Shown one piece after another: positions 1 to 9,412 of a stretch of DNA of 64,000 nucleotides. Made by a program: the position numbers and the translations under genes. How positions within the stretch are numbered: the first letter of the stretch is position 1; the number at the start of each line of letters is the position of its first letter. Below the pieces are notes generated by a model. That model worked only from the letters and a program-made list of their open reading frames with translations. It was not told the DNA's origin and did no database searches. The DNA is from Pirellulales bacterium (GTDB lineage Bacteria; Planctomycetota; Planctomycetia; Pirellulales; JAEUIK01): NCBI GenBank assembly GCA_019636335.1, contig JAHBXR010000011.1, positions 124,001 through 188,000 on the forward strand, read 5' to 3'.

Positions 1-371
1 ACCAGGGGGGCCAGTGGACTTAAACGCCAGGGAAATTGCTTGTAGCCGGGCCACACGAACCCGATCGCCACCAGCGTGCAGGCGATCTTCAGCGTGTAGA
101 TGAGCGGGTAGGAACGGTACTCGATGCCCAGGTCGAACCAGGCTTTTTCTTCTCCGGCCCCGCTCGGAGGCGTCGGCTCGAAAGAGTTGCCCAGCATGTA
201 GACGACAAAGGGGAGGACGAAGACGAGCCAGGGATGGCGCGCCAAAAGCGCCGCTCGGCCGCCTAAAGAGCTCTCGTCCAACTGTCCTGCTGGCGGCGGC
301 GTGCCAGCAGAATCACCCGGAGAGGCCGAGCGATCCCCTGCGCCAGCGTGGTTTTGTGGTTCTCGATTCAT
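1..371 (-). CDS. Membrane protein N-terminus, probable CPBP/exosortase-linked intramembrane protease (partial)
   Basis: The frame is open from the ATG whose complement lies at 369-371 to the window edge, so only the first 123 residues are seen and the C-terminus is missing. A hydrophilic, Gly/Pro/Ala-rich stretch of about 46 residues is followed by a membrane segment (WLVFVLPFVVYMLGNSF). Next comes a short acidic loop, then a second hydrophobic segment (LIYTLKIACTLVAIGFVWPG). This order resembles the N-terminus of planctomycete CAAX-protease-related proteins that accompany exosortase systems. The catalytic Glu and His motifs would lie outside the window, so the family call is inferred from the membrane pattern alone. 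The gene is divergent from the EF-G gene. Confidence 0.5.
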   Translation of the reverse strand, partial: MNREPQNHAGAGDRSASPGDSAGTPPPAGQLDESSLGGRAALLARHPWLVFVLPFVVYMLGNSFEPTPPSGAGEEKAWFDLGIEYRSYPLIYTLKIACTLVAIGFVWPGYKQFPWRLSPLAPL

Positions 372-783
372 GGCACCTAACGCTAGTTTCGATAAAGAGA
401 TGAGTCAAGCAACGGGGGGGCGAAACGGGGTTGGGCGGAGAGCATGAAGAGGGCTTTTCGCAGTCTGGTTGTAAAGTCTCGGTGAACCTTGCAAAATCGC
501 CCTTCGCTAAACGGCGAAATCGATTACTATAGGTAGGTTAGAGCTGCGCCCTGGCGGGAATATACCGGTGGGGCCGTCGCAGAAGGCCCCGCCTGCGCGG
601 GTCGCCCTGTACGCTTGGCGGGGATAATAGGCGTCCCGCTCGGTGGCAACCGGTCAGGGCGGATCGCGCTACACGCCACGTCGCCGTTGTGCGGCCACTT
701 GGCATCCCCTGCTCCAAACAACCCCTGCCCCGCGCGGGCACAGGGCTGGTGTCGTTCGTTTCGTTATCGATCTCGTTGAGAAG
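372..783. other. Divergent intergenic region
   Basis: This 412-base spacer separates the leftward membrane protein from the rightward EF-G gene and should hold both promoters. I see no gene and no convincing paired -35/-10 boxes. A small GC-rich hairpin (GGGGCC paired with GGCCCC) lies near 573-594. Confidence 0.4.
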
Positions 784-2874
784 ATGCAAGCCATGGACTT
801 GAGCAAGCTGCGTAACATTGGGATTTCCGCTCACATCGACTCGGGCAAGACGACGCTCAGCGAGCGCATCTTGTACTATGCCGGCCGCATTCACCGCATG
901 CAGGAGGTGCGCGGCGAAGGTGCCACCATGGACCACATGGAGCTCGAGAAGGAGCGCGGGATCACGATTACCAGCGCCGCCACGAGCGTGACGTGGGACG
1001 ACCACGCCATCAACCTGATCGATACGCCGGGGCACGTCGACTTCACCGTCGAGGTGGAACGCAGCCTCCGCGTGCTCGATGGCGCCGTGCTCGTGCTCTG
1101 CGCCGTGGGTGGCGTGCAGTCGCAGTCGATCACGGTCGACCGCCAGATGAAGCGCTACCACGTGCCGCGCCTGGCTTTCATCAACAAGATGGACCGCACC
1201 GGATCCGATCCGCACCGCGTGATCCAGCAGTTGCACGAGAAGCTCGATTGCGACGCCGTGTTGATGCAACTGCCGATCGGCAAGGAGCAGGATTTCCTCG
1301 GCGTGGTGGATCTCATCACGCAGAAGGCGGTCTACTTCGATGGCAACGACGGCGCCGACGTCCGCGAGGCCGAAGTGCCCGCCGAGATGAAGGAAGAAGT
1401 CGCCGCCGCGCGTCAACAAATGCTCGAGACGCTGGCCATGTACAGCGACGAGCTGATGGAGATGTTGCTCGCCGAGCAACCCATTCCCGAGGAATTGATC
1501 TATCCGATCGTCAAGTCGGCGGTGCAGGAGCAGGACCTGACCCCGGTGTTCATGGGGACCGCCTATCGCAACAAGGGGGTGCAGTGCCTGCTGGACGCGG
1601 TGGTGCGTTACCTGCCGTCGCCGCTGGAGCGCGAAGTCACCGCCCGCAAGTACGATCAGCCGGACGAGAAGTTCCCGCTCGACCCCGATCCCAAGAAACC
1701 CTCGGTGGCGATGGCCTTCAAGATCGTCGACGACCCGCACGGCCAGTTGACGTTCATGCGGATCTATCAGGGAACGATCGCCAAGGGCGAAACCTACTAC
1801 AACCAGCGCACCGGCAAGAAAAGCCGCATTGGCCGCGTCGTGCGGATGCACGCCGACAAGCGCGAGGAAATCGATTCGGCCTCGGCCGGCGATATCGTCG
1901 CCGTGATGGGCATCGACTGCGCGAGCGGCGATACCTTCGCGAGCGAGCACAAGTACGGGACGCTCGAGAGCATGTTCGTGCCGGAGCCGGTCATCAAGAT
2001 GGCCGTCACGCCGACCACACGCGACGGCGCCGACAAGATGAGCAAGGCCCTGCAGCGCTTCATGCGTGAGGATCCGACCTTCGTCGTCGGCACCGATGAA
2101 GAATCGGGCGAGACGGTGATCGCCGGCATGGGCGAGTTGCACCTCGAGATCTACGTCGAGCGCATGCGTCGCGAATACGGCGTGGCGGTCGAGGTGGGTG
2201 CGCCAAAGGTGAGCTACCGCGAAGCCCCGACCCAATTGGCCGAGTACGACTTCCGCCACAAGAAGCAGACGGGCGGTTCCGGTCAGTTCGCGCACATCAA
2301 GGGCAAGATCGAGCCGCTCCCCGAGGACTCGGAAGAAGTCTTCCTGTTCGAGGAGACGGTGGTCGGCGGTCGCGTGCCGCGCGAGTACATCCCCTCGGTC
2401 GAGAAGGGCTTCCGCGATTCGATCAAGAAGGGCCCCGTGGCGGGCTTCCAGATCGTGGGCGTGAAGTGCATTCTCGAGGACGGTTCGTACCACGAAGTGG
2501 ACAGCTCCGACATGGCGTTCCAGACGTGCGCCCGCAACTGCTTCCGCGAGACGTTCCTGAAGACGAAGCCCGCCCTGCTCGAGCCGGTCATGAAGGTCGA
2601 GATCGAAGTGCCTTCGGCCGCGCAAGGTTCGGTCGTGGGAGACTTGACCAGCCGCCGCGGCATGGTGGTTTCGACCGAAATGAAGGGCCCCCTCGCCACG
2701 ATCGAAGGCGAAGTGCCGCTGGCCGAGACGTTCGGCTACTCGACCGACCTGCGCAGCATGACGCAGGGTCAGGGCACCTTCACCATGGAGTTCGCCCGTT
2801 ACCGCCGCGTGCCCGCCTCGATTCAGACCGAGATCGTGGCCGAGCGCAAGGCGCAGCTTGTCGGTGCGAAGTAA
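784..2874 (+). CDS. fusA: Translation elongation factor G, mitochondrial/spd-type
   Basis: This 696-residue ribosomal translocase GTPase carries the whole set of EF-G motifs: P-loop HIDSGKTTL (residues 17-25), switch II DTPGH (80-84) and NKMD (134-137), followed by domains II-V. The P-loop has Ser and TTL where common bacterial EF-G has HIDAGKTTT. The stretches ATMDHMELEKERGITI and NKMDRTGSDP also resemble mitochondrial EF-G1 and the planctomycete/spirochaete/deltaproteobacterial spdEFG1 group. The frame is open further upstream, but homology starts at the ATG at 784 or the one at 793. No str-operon genes (rpsL, rpsG, tuf) flank it, so it is a stand-alone copy. A strong terminator follows 36 bases after the stop. 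Confidence 0.95.
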   Translation: MQAMDLSKLRNIGISAHIDSGKTTLSERILYYAGRIHRMQEVRGEGATMDHMELEKERGITITSAATSVTWDDHAINLIDTPGHVDFTVEVERSLRVLDGAVLVLCAVGGVQSQSITVDRQMKRYHVPRLAFINKMDRTGSDPHRVIQQLHEKLDCDAVLMQLPIGKEQDFLGVVDLITQKAVYFDGNDGADVREAEVPAEMKEEVAAARQQMLETLAMYSDELMEMLLAEQPIPEELIYPIVKSAVQEQDLTPVFMGTAYRNKGVQCLLDAVVRYLPSPLEREVTARKYDQPDEKFPLDPDPKKPSVAMAFKIVDDPHGQLTFMRIYQGTIAKGETYYNQRTGKKSRIGRVVRMHADKREEIDSASAGDIVAVMGIDCASGDTFASEHKYGTLESMFVPEPVIKMAVTPTTRDGADKMSKALQRFMREDPTFVVGTDEESGETVIAGMGELHLEIYVERMRREYGVAVEVGAPKVSYREAPTQLAEYDFRHKKQTGGSGQFAHIKGKIEPLPEDSEEVFLFEETVVGGRVPREYIPSVEKGFRDSIKKGPVAGFQIVGVKCILEDGSYHEVDSSDMAFQTCARNCFRETFLKTKPALLEPVMKVEIEVPSAAQGSVVGDLTSRRGMVVSTEMKGPLATIEGEVPLAETFGYSTDLRSMTQGQGTFTMEFARYRRVPASIQTEIVAERKAQLVGAK

Positions 2875-2910
2875 GACTACTTCGCGAACTTTACTGAGCG
2901 AGAATTCATG

Positions 2911-2945
2911 AAGAGGCACAGGCGTTTCGCCTGTGCCTCTTTTAT
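2911..2945 (+). terminator. Rho-independent terminator of the EF-G gene
   Basis: A perfect 14-bp stem (2911-2924 with 2928-2941) closes a TTT loop and runs into TTTAT. The stem core GGCACAGGCG/CGCCTGTGCC resembles other palindromes in this window (39529-39602 and 55582-55655). Confidence 0.85.
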
Positions 2946-3295
2946 TCCAGCTCACCACGATGCATCGTCGGGCGCGCGAGCCGCGACGGTGTCGCACGGC
3001 TGAACACCCTTGTCGATCACAATGGCGCGCGCACGCGCCGCTACGACTTGCTTCGCTCCGAGTGTTGCCAAGAGAGATTGCGTTGTCCGCCGGCATGGGC
3101 GCAGCGCGCGAAGAGCGCCCGACCGCAGCTTCCGCCGGTCATGCGACGCGCCCCTACGCCGCGGTGCAAGCAGCGCTCACTGCGCTCATCACTCGATGTT
3201 GATTTCAACGACACCGGCGCGCGCAATGCGACACGCACGAATAATGCGCGGCGTTCCACTAGAAGGAAAACGTTGGCACTTGCTATGGTGCGGAC
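2946..3295. other. Intergenic region without recognised feature
   Basis: About 350 bases lie between the EF-G terminator and the DUF1559 gene. I found no gene, no clear promoter and no repeat. Frames open on the opposite strand here belong to the antisense shadow of the DUF1559 gene. Confidence 0.4.
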
Positions 3296-4330
3296 ATGCT
3301 GCTGCTTTTTGCATGTCTGCGTCATGGCACGCGTCGGATGCTCTCGCGACGCCTTGCGCCTCGCAGGAGCGATTGCCCTCGCTCGGCACCGCGCCGCGCG
3401 CTGACGCTCGTCGAGTTGCTGGTGGTCGTGGCGATCATCGGCATCTTGATGGCGCTCCTGTTGCCCGCCGTGCAGGCCGCGCGCGAAGCGGCCCGTCGCA
3501 TGAGCTGTCTGAACAACATGCGGCAGATCGGTCTGGGGGTACACAACTTCGTCGACTCGCGCAGCCGTTTTCCCGCGGGCTACGAATTCAAGATCATGGA
3601 CGATCAGACGATCGGCAATCGCGGCTCGGTCGTGAATGGCTTCTTCACTCTGATCCTGCCCTACCTCGAGCAGAGTGCGATCGAAGGCATCTACGACTAC
3701 GAGCAGGGCTACGATCACCTGGTGAACCAGCCGCTCGTCAACCTGCCGGTGTCGATCTATCAATGCCCTTCGACGCCAGGGGATCGCTCGATGAAGATCA
3801 TCAACAATCTCTCCTTCTATTCGCTGGGCACGCCCGACCTGGGACGTATGGGACAAGCCACCGATTACTTCGGCATTCGCGTGGTCATGGACCGCGATCA
3901 AACGCGGCGCAAAGGGGTGTTTCGCGCCGTGTTCCCCCAGATCTCCGGCTTCGAGCGCGAAGAACCGCTGAAGCTCAGCCAAGTGACCGACGGTTTGTCC
4001 AACACGATTCTGCTGGTCGAAGAGGCCGGGCGTCCCGAGCGCTATGCCGGTAAGCAAGCCATCGGCAAGCAGAACTACTACGCCGGCACCTGGGCGGGGG
4101 TGAATGGCGAGATGCTCTACTCGATCGATCCCCACGTGCAAACGGCCCCGGCGGCGGGGGACTGCTTCATCAACGGCAACAACTTCTACACGCCATACAG
4201 CTTTCACCCCGGCGGCGTGGTGATCTGCCTCTGCGATGGCTCGGCCCGATTCCTGCCCGAGACGATCGAATTCTCGACCTGGTGGGATCTGGCGGCCCCC
4301 GACGATGGGCACATGATCCCCGAATATTGA
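3296..4330 (+). CDS. DUF1559 (H-X9-DG) pseudopilin-like protein
   Basis: This 344-residue protein has a basic leader and the type-IV-pilin-like sequence LTLVELLVVVAIIGILMALL, followed by PAVQAAREAARR. The C-terminus has the hallmark His-X9-Asp-Gly (His304, DG 314-315). Planctomycetes carry many such proteins; they are thought to be cleaved and exported by a type II/IV pilus-like machine, and their role is unknown. The residue before the predicted cleavage site is Ala (RRA|LTLVE) where the family normally has Gly-Phe, so processing may be less efficient. An internal ATG at 3338 would give a shorter leader and is a real alternative start. Confidence 0.9.
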   Translation: MLLLFACLRHGTRRMLSRRLAPRRSDCPRSAPRRALTLVELLVVVAIIGILMALLLPAVQAAREAARRMSCLNNMRQIGLGVHNFVDSRSRFPAGYEFKIMDDQTIGNRGSVVNGFFTLILPYLEQSAIEGIYDYEQGYDHLVNQPLVNLPVSIYQCPSTPGDRSMKIINNLSFYSLGTPDLGRMGQATDYFGIRVVMDRDQTRRKGVFRAVFPQISGFEREEPLKLSQVTDGLSNTILLVEEAGRPERYAGKQAIGKQNYYAGTWAGVNGEMLYSIDPHVQTAPAAGDCFINGNNFYTPYSFHPGGVVICLCDGSARFLPETIEFSTWWDLAAPDDGHMIPEY

Positions 4331-4778
4331 GCGGAGTATCGATCCTCTCCTGGCTTGCGCGCAGTTGCAGGAATGCGACGCTGAGCGGGATCAACGTTGC
4401 ATCAGTCCTTGCCTGCGTCGCGCGGCAGCCGCACAGCAACTCTCGCGCGAACTGCTGGCGCACGACTCACACGATCTTCACACTCATTTCACATGCCGAA
4501 CACCTGGAGGTGTTAGGTTCATCGTGACATGGGACTTTTAAGGAAGCATCGTCCCCGACTCTACGAGCGGCTTGCCGACGGTCGTCGCACGGCGGTCTTG
4601 GCTCCCACTCGATTCGCCTTGGTGCGGCGAACTGCCAGAGAGCTTCCCACGGTCGTTGTTGGCCGCACTTCGTCCGCCATGCCTCACAGCACGTCGTGCC
4701 CATCGGCTGCGCAGCGTTTGAACCTCCGCGCGTTCGCTACGTGTCACACCGTCACTTGTCAGGAAGGCAGCACTCCCC
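4331..4778. other. Intergenic region with a small inverted repeat
   Basis: The 448-base spacer holds no gene I can support. At 4499-4514 there is a perfect inverted repeat, AACACCT-GG-AGGTGTT, which could be an operator half-site pair or a weak hairpin. AGGAAGG at 4761-4767 is the ribosome site of the next gene. Confidence 0.4.
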
Positions 4779-7277
4779 ATGACCGCACGCGCCGATGTCC
4801 ACGTCCATAGCAAGTATTCCGACCGTCCCAGCGAATGGCTCCTGCGCCGCATCGGCGCACCCGAGAGCTTTGTCGAGCCGCTGGAGCTCTATCAACGCGC
4901 TCGCCAGCGCGGCATGGATTACGTCACGATCTCGGATCACAACTGCATCGACGGCGCGCTCGAGATCGCGCACCTGCCCGGCACGTTTCTCTCTGCGGAG
5001 ATCACGACGTATTTCCCCGAGAATGGCTGCAAAATACACTGCCTGGTGTTGGGCATCAGCGAAGAACAGTTCGCCACGATCCAGCGTATCCGCGGCAGCA
5101 TCTACGATTTTCAGAGCTACGTGATCGAGCAGGGCATTATCTGCTCGGTGGCGCATCCGCTCTTTCGTGTCAACGGGCAGCTCACGGTTCGCCAACTCGA
5201 AAAGTTGTTTCTGTTGTTCCATCGCTTCGAGGCGATCAACGGTACCCGCGACGGCCGCGCCTGTGCCCTGTCGAACTACGTGCTTGGCAGCCTCACGCCC
5301 GAGCTGATCGAGGAAATGAGCGACTGGCACGGGCTCGCCCCCTGCGGCGCCATGCCCTGGCGCAAGACGTTCACTGCCGGCAGCGACGACCACAGCGGGC
5401 TCTACATCGCCAGCGCGTATACGACGACGCCCGACGCCATCACCGTCGACGAATTCCTGGCACACCTGCGTCGCGGCGAGCATGAGCCCGCGGGCACGTC
5501 GGGTACAAGTCTGCGCCTCGCGCACAGCTTCTATCACATCGCGGCGGCCTTCTACAAAGCCCGTTTTCTCAACCAGGCCGACGAGCAGCACTCGTTTCTT
5601 GGCGAGCTGTTCCGCAAGCTGCTCGAACGCCCGAGCCGCCCCACGTCGATCTTCCTGGGCGACAAGCTGCGCGGCATGGCGGGCTGGCTCATCGGCGCCT
5701 CGCCCCAGCACGAGTTGACTGAGATCGAACAACTGCTGCTCGAAGAATTCCACGACCTGTTCGCCGCGCGCGATCTGGCCGAGAACCGCTCGAGCGAAAC
5801 GCCCCCCGCCGAGGCCGACGATCGACACGTCTTTCAGCTTGCCTCGACCATCAGCCAGCAGCTCAGCTACGCCTTTCTGAAGAAGTTCGTCGCTGGCTTC
5901 CAAAAGGGGCGTTTGATCGAGAGCCTGCAAACGCTGGTGTCGCTCGGTCCCGTCGGATTGGCCGTCGCTCCCTATCTGGCGGCGTTTCACACGCAGCACA
6001 AAGACGAGCGATTTCTGCAAGCCGTCGCCGCGCGATTTCATCTGCCGCCAGAGCTGTGCGAAAAGAGTCCACGCAAGGCCTGGATCACCGACACGCTGGC
6101 CGACGTGAACGGCGTCGCCCGCACGATCGTGGCCCTCGGCCGTGTCGCCGCAAACACGGGTTGCGATCTCACCGTCGTGACGTGTCTCGACCGCGTGCCG
6201 GAAGAAATGCAGACGCCCCTCTTGAACTTCCGCCCCGTCGGTGATTTCGAACTGCCGGAGTACGAATCGCAACGACTGGCGATTCCTCCTTTCCTTGAAG
6301 TGATCGAGCGGCTCGAGCGAGAATGCTTTTCAGAGTTGATTATTTCGACTCCCGGTCCGCTCGGGTTGATGGGACTCGCGGCGGCCAGACTGCTGGGCCT
6401 CAAAGTGACGGGCATTTACCACACCGATTTCCCACGCATGGTGCGCCACTTCACGCAGGACGCCGGGCTCGAACAACTCACGCTGCGCTACATGCTCTGG
6501 TTCTTCGGTCAGATGGACACTCTCTTCGTGCCGAGCGAAAGTTATCGCGAGCTGCTCACGCGACAAGGTTTCGATCCCGCCAAATTGGTTGTGTTACGTC
6601 GCGGCGTCGATTGTGCGCTCTTCCATCCCGCGCGACGGGAGGAGAGCTTCTGGCACCGTTATGGTCTGGGCCCCGGGCCGAAGCTGCTCTATGTCGGTCG
6701 CTTGTCGAAGGAAAAGAATCTCGATCGTCTCTGCGAAGAATTCGCGCTGGCCCAGCGCCGTGGGATGAAGGCCTCGCTGATTCTGGTCGGCGATGGCCCT
6801 CAGGCCGACGAACTGCGGGCACGTTGGCAGCAGCACGGCGTGCTCTTTACCGGCGTGCTCGAAGGCCCCACGCTCGCCACGGCCTACGCCAGCGCGGATC
6901 TATTCGTCTTTCCCAGCACGACCGATACGTTCGGCAACGCCGTGCTCGAGGCGATGGCCTGCGGTCTGCCGGCGATCGTCTCGGATCGCGGCGGGCCGCA
7001 AGAAACGGTCGGCTTCTACCAGGCGGGCGTCGTGGCCGACATTTACGAACCGGGACGTTGGGCAGAGGTCATGGCGCGGCTCGTCCAGGACAACCACGAA
7101 CGGGACGAATTGTCACGCCGCGCGGTAAGGACTGCGCGCGAATCTCGTTGGGAGCTTGTCTTCGACCAGCTCTGGAATGCTCGCGCCGCGGCGCCTCTTT
7201 CGCCCGAGCTGCTCGATGCGCCCGTGTGCTCGGATGCGGCCGAGTTGCCGGCCTACGAGGCGTTCGATCTCGCCTGA
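4779..7277 (+). CDS. PHP-domain / GT4 glycosyltransferase fusion protein
   Basis: This 832-residue protein joins two enzyme folds. Residues 1 to about 235 form a PHP phosphoesterase-like domain with the metal motifs HVH (8-10) and SDHN (52-55) and later a GSDDHSG motif. The region from about 428 to 800 is a GT-B glycosyltransferase of family 4: an N-half with a TDFPRMVRHF stretch, then LLYVGRLSKEKNL near 637, LVGDGP, and the nucleotide-sugar motif DTFGNAVLEAMACG near 720. A helical linker of about 190 residues joins them. No signal peptide or membrane segment is seen, so it should be cytoplasmic. A cell-surface glycan or glycolipid product is likely but unproven, and the PHP substrate is unknown. 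AGGAAGG lies 11 bases before the ATG. Confidence 0.85.
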   Translation: MTARADVHVHSKYSDRPSEWLLRRIGAPESFVEPLELYQRARQRGMDYVTISDHNCIDGALEIAHLPGTFLSAEITTYFPENGCKIHCLVLGISEEQFATIQRIRGSIYDFQSYVIEQGIICSVAHPLFRVNGQLTVRQLEKLFLLFHRFEAINGTRDGRACALSNYVLGSLTPELIEEMSDWHGLAPCGAMPWRKTFTAGSDDHSGLYIASAYTTTPDAITVDEFLAHLRRGEHEPAGTSGTSLRLAHSFYHIAAAFYKARFLNQADEQHSFLGELFRKLLERPSRPTSIFLGDKLRGMAGWLIGASPQHELTEIEQLLLEEFHDLFAARDLAENRSSETPPAEADDRHVFQLASTISQQLSYAFLKKFVAGFQKGRLIESLQTLVSLGPVGLAVAPYLAAFHTQHKDERFLQAVAARFHLPPELCEKSPRKAWITDTLADVNGVARTIVALGRVAANTGCDLTVVTCLDRVPEEMQTPLLNFRPVGDFELPEYESQRLAIPPFLEVIERLERECFSELIISTPGPLGLMGLAAARLLGLKVTGIYHTDFPRMVRHFTQDAGLEQLTLRYMLWFFGQMDTLFVPSESYRELLTRQGFDPAKLVVLRRGVDCALFHPARREESFWHRYGLGPGPKLLYVGRLSKEKNLDRLCEEFALAQRRGMKASLILVGDGPQADELRARWQQHGVLFTGVLEGPTLATAYASADLFVFPSTTDTFGNAVLEAMACGLPAIVSDRGGPQETVGFYQAGVVADIYEPGRWAEVMARLVQDNHERDELSRRAVRTARESRWELVFDQLWNARAAAPLSPELLDAPVCSDAAELPAYEAFDLA

Positions 7278-7484
7278 ACGCTAGGACCCGAACCGTGCGG
7301 ACTTTCAAAATAGTCCCCAAGGCCACTCGGTCCTGCTAGCAGTGTATGCTTGCTTCGCCCCCTCCGGCGCGAGAGAATCCCCCCTGCCTTGACGGTGCGG
7401 GGATTTCGGCCGCCCGGTGAAGGGCCTTCGCCGCGGACCGTACGACATGGCCGCGGGCACACTATTAGAGGAGCGCTGTCCGCA

Positions 7485-7772
7485 ATGCGACTAGTCCCGC
7501 TCGGCGACCAGGTCGTCGTCAAACGAATGACCGCCGAGGCCACGACGGCCGGTGGCATCGTGCTGCCCGAATCGGCCCGCGAGAAGCCCCGCGAAGGGCG
7601 CGTCCTTTCCATCGGAGACGGACGGCGCGTCGAGAATGGCCGCCGCGTCAAGCTGCAGGTGAACGAAGGAGACCGCGTCCTGTTCAGTAGCTACGCCGGC
7701 ACCGAGGTGAAGGTCGAGGGGGACGAACTGCTGATCCTGCGCGAAGCGGACATTCTGGCGGTGCTCGAATAG
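7485..7772 (+). CDS. groES: Co-chaperonin GroES (Cpn10)
   Basis: This 95-residue protein matches Cpn10 along its full length: [13 protein letters not shown] at the start, the mobile-loop region with [10 protein letters not shown], and the C-terminal half with [15 protein letters not shown] and [10 protein letters not shown]. It would cap GroEL and assist protein folding in the cytoplasm. The ATG at 7485 follows AGAGGAG by ten bases, although the frame stays open upstream. No groEL follows; the next gene encodes a secreted protein 364 bases away. It is therefore one of the stand-alone groES copies that planctomycetes often have. I see no CIRCE operator upstream. Confidence 0.93.
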   Translation: MRLVPLGDQVVVKRMTAEATTAGGIVLPESAREKPREGRVLSIGDGRRVENGRRVKLQVNEGDRVLFSSYAGTEVKVEGDELLILREADILAVLE

Positions 7773-8136
7773 GGACTTCTGGCCACGTGAACGCCGCCGG
7801 CACGATCCCCTCAAACGGCGCCTGATGCCTGGCGCGACTCGCCGGCGCGAACCAAATGCCCTGCGAGAGCGAAGAAATAACGGCTTACGCCGCGCAGCCA
7901 GCACCGCGTCGAACGGCTAGCGCGACTTGTTGATTTTTTCGACACGGCAGGGAGCTGATGATGCGTGGCGGATCCGCGCGAATCGCTTCCCTCACGTCGC
8001 CACGGGGCTAGAATTCGGGGGTTGTCTGTTGTGCTTGGCGCGCGAGACGGTGTCCGCACATCGCAGCGCCGGCGGTGAATTGCCTTCGCCGCGCTGTCGC
8101 CGATTCTATCTCTGCGAATACAAGGAACCTGAGACG
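7773..8136. other. Intergenic region without recognised feature
   Basis: This 364-base spacer follows groES. I see no gene, no clear terminator and no repeat. AAGGA at 8122-8126 serves the downstream gene. Confidence 0.35.
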
Positions 8137-9258
8137 ATGTTCGCTTCCACGGTCCGCCGCTATTCAGCGCTTGGCTTGATACTCGCGTTGGTTGCCTCGA
8201 ATCACGCCCGCGCAGCCGATGTGCCTTCGCCCGGCATCGATACGAAGCAGTACGCCGCCGTCGTCTCGCAGGGGGCCGAGTTCCTGAGCAAGGCGCAGAG
8301 TGAGGATGGCTCGTATAGCAAGCAGGCGGGGCCGGGCGTGACGGCGCTTGCCACCACGGCGCTGTTGCGCAGCGGGCGTGGCGTCGACGATCCGATTGTC
8401 GCGAAGAGCCTCAAGTATCTCGCAGGTTTCATCTCGCCCGATGGCGGCATCCACCAACCGAATTCGCCCTGGGCCAATTACGAGACTTGCATTTCGATTC
8501 TCTGCTTCACCGAAGCCAATCGTGACGGGCGTTACGACAAGCTGCTCGCCGACGCGGAGAAGTTCATCCGCGGCATTCAGTGGGACGAAGACGAGGCCCA
8601 CGACACGACGAGCAACAGCTACGGTGGCGCCGGCTACGGTGGACACAAGCGTCCCGACTTGTCGAACACGCAGTTCCTGCTCGACGCGTTGAAGGCGGCG
8701 GGGGCCGGCCCCGATGATCCGGCCGTGCAAAAGGCGCTCGTCTTTGTGTCGCGCTGCCAGAACCTCGAGAGCGAGCACAACACCACCGCCTTTGCCGCCA
8801 AGGTGAACGACGGCGGTTTCTACTACACGCCCGCCGCCGGTGGCTCGAGCCAGGCCGGCAAGACCGACGACGGCGGACTGCGCAGCTACGGCTCGATGAC
8901 TTACGCCGGACTGAAGAGCATGATCTACGCGGGACTCACGCCGAGCGATCCGCGCGTGCATGCCGCGCTCGGCTGGCTGGCGAAGAACTACGATCTGACG
9001 CAGAACCCCGGCATGGGTGACGCCGGCCTGTTCTACTATTACCACACGCTTGCCAAGGCGCTCGCCGCCACGGGGAACGATGAGTTCCAGGACGCCGCGG
9101 GCAAGCAGCACAACTGGCGCCAGGAGCTCGTCGAAACGCTGGCTTCGAAGCAGCGTCCCGACGGTGCGTTTGCCAACGAAAATGCACGTTGGATGGAAGG
9201 AGACCCCAACCTGGTCACGGCCTACGCCCTGTTGGCGCTCAGCTACTGCAAGCCGTAA
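8137..9258 (+). CDS. Secreted prenyltransferase/squalene-cyclase-repeat protein
   Basis: The 373-residue product begins with a signal peptide (basic MFASTVRR, hydrophobic core, probable cut after ARA at about residue 27). The rest is an alpha/alpha-toroid of repeats such as GAEFLSKAQSEDGSY, SLKYLAGFISPDGGIH and TLASKQRPDGAFANE. These look like degenerate QW-type repeats of terpene cyclases and prenyltransferases. The catalytic DXDD of squalene-hopene cyclase is not visible. Export also argues against lipid cyclisation, so it may be a binding or structural toroid. The frame is open upstream, but the ATG at 8137 has AAGGA ten bases before it and starts the signal peptide. Confidence 0.8.
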   Translation: MFASTVRRYSALGLILALVASNHARAADVPSPGIDTKQYAAVVSQGAEFLSKAQSEDGSYSKQAGPGVTALATTALLRSGRGVDDPIVAKSLKYLAGFISPDGGIHQPNSPWANYETCISILCFTEANRDGRYDKLLADAEKFIRGIQWDEDEAHDTTSNSYGGAGYGGHKRPDLSNTQFLLDALKAAGAGPDDPAVQKALVFVSRCQNLESEHNTTAFAAKVNDGGFYYTPAAGGSSQAGKTDDGGLRSYGSMTYAGLKSMIYAGLTPSDPRVHAALGWLAKNYDLTQNPGMGDAGLFYYYHTLAKALAATGNDEFQDAAGKQHNWRQELVETLASKQRPDGAFANENARWMEGDPNLVTAYALLALSYCKP

Positions 9259-9292
9259 CCCAAGAGACGGTTCCTTCGTCTACGCAGACTTT

Positions 9293-9323
9293 GCAGGTTT
9301 TTGCTCCTGGGGCAAAAGCCTGC
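9293..9323 (+). terminator. Hairpin after the toroid protein gene, possible terminator
   Basis: A 12-bp stem (9293-9304 with 9312-9323, one G-T pair) closes a seven-base loop. Only a weak T run follows, so it may be a factor-assisted terminator or a dispersed palindrome. Confidence 0.45.
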
Positions 9324-9412
9324 TTGCGTTGCTACTCGCCTCTCGCGTTGGATACACTGATGGCACGCCACACATCGCGTGTCATGGGTAATCCACACGA
9401 GGAGCGCCACGC

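Noticed and set aside
538-3096. Long open frame of about 850 codons antisense to the EF-G gene
   Set aside because: It is the codon-bias shadow of a GC-rich gene; the plus strand has full EF-G homology and the antisense product is His/Arg/Leu-rich without any domain.
3041-4312. Minus-strand frame of over 400 codons opposite the DUF1559 gene
   Set aside because: The DUF1559 product has both family signatures; the antisense frame is a shadow.
7278-7484. CIRCE operator before groES
   Set aside because: No TTAGCACTC-N9-GAGTGCTAA-like repeat. The only palindrome is CTGCTAGCAG at 7333-7342, which is unrelated.
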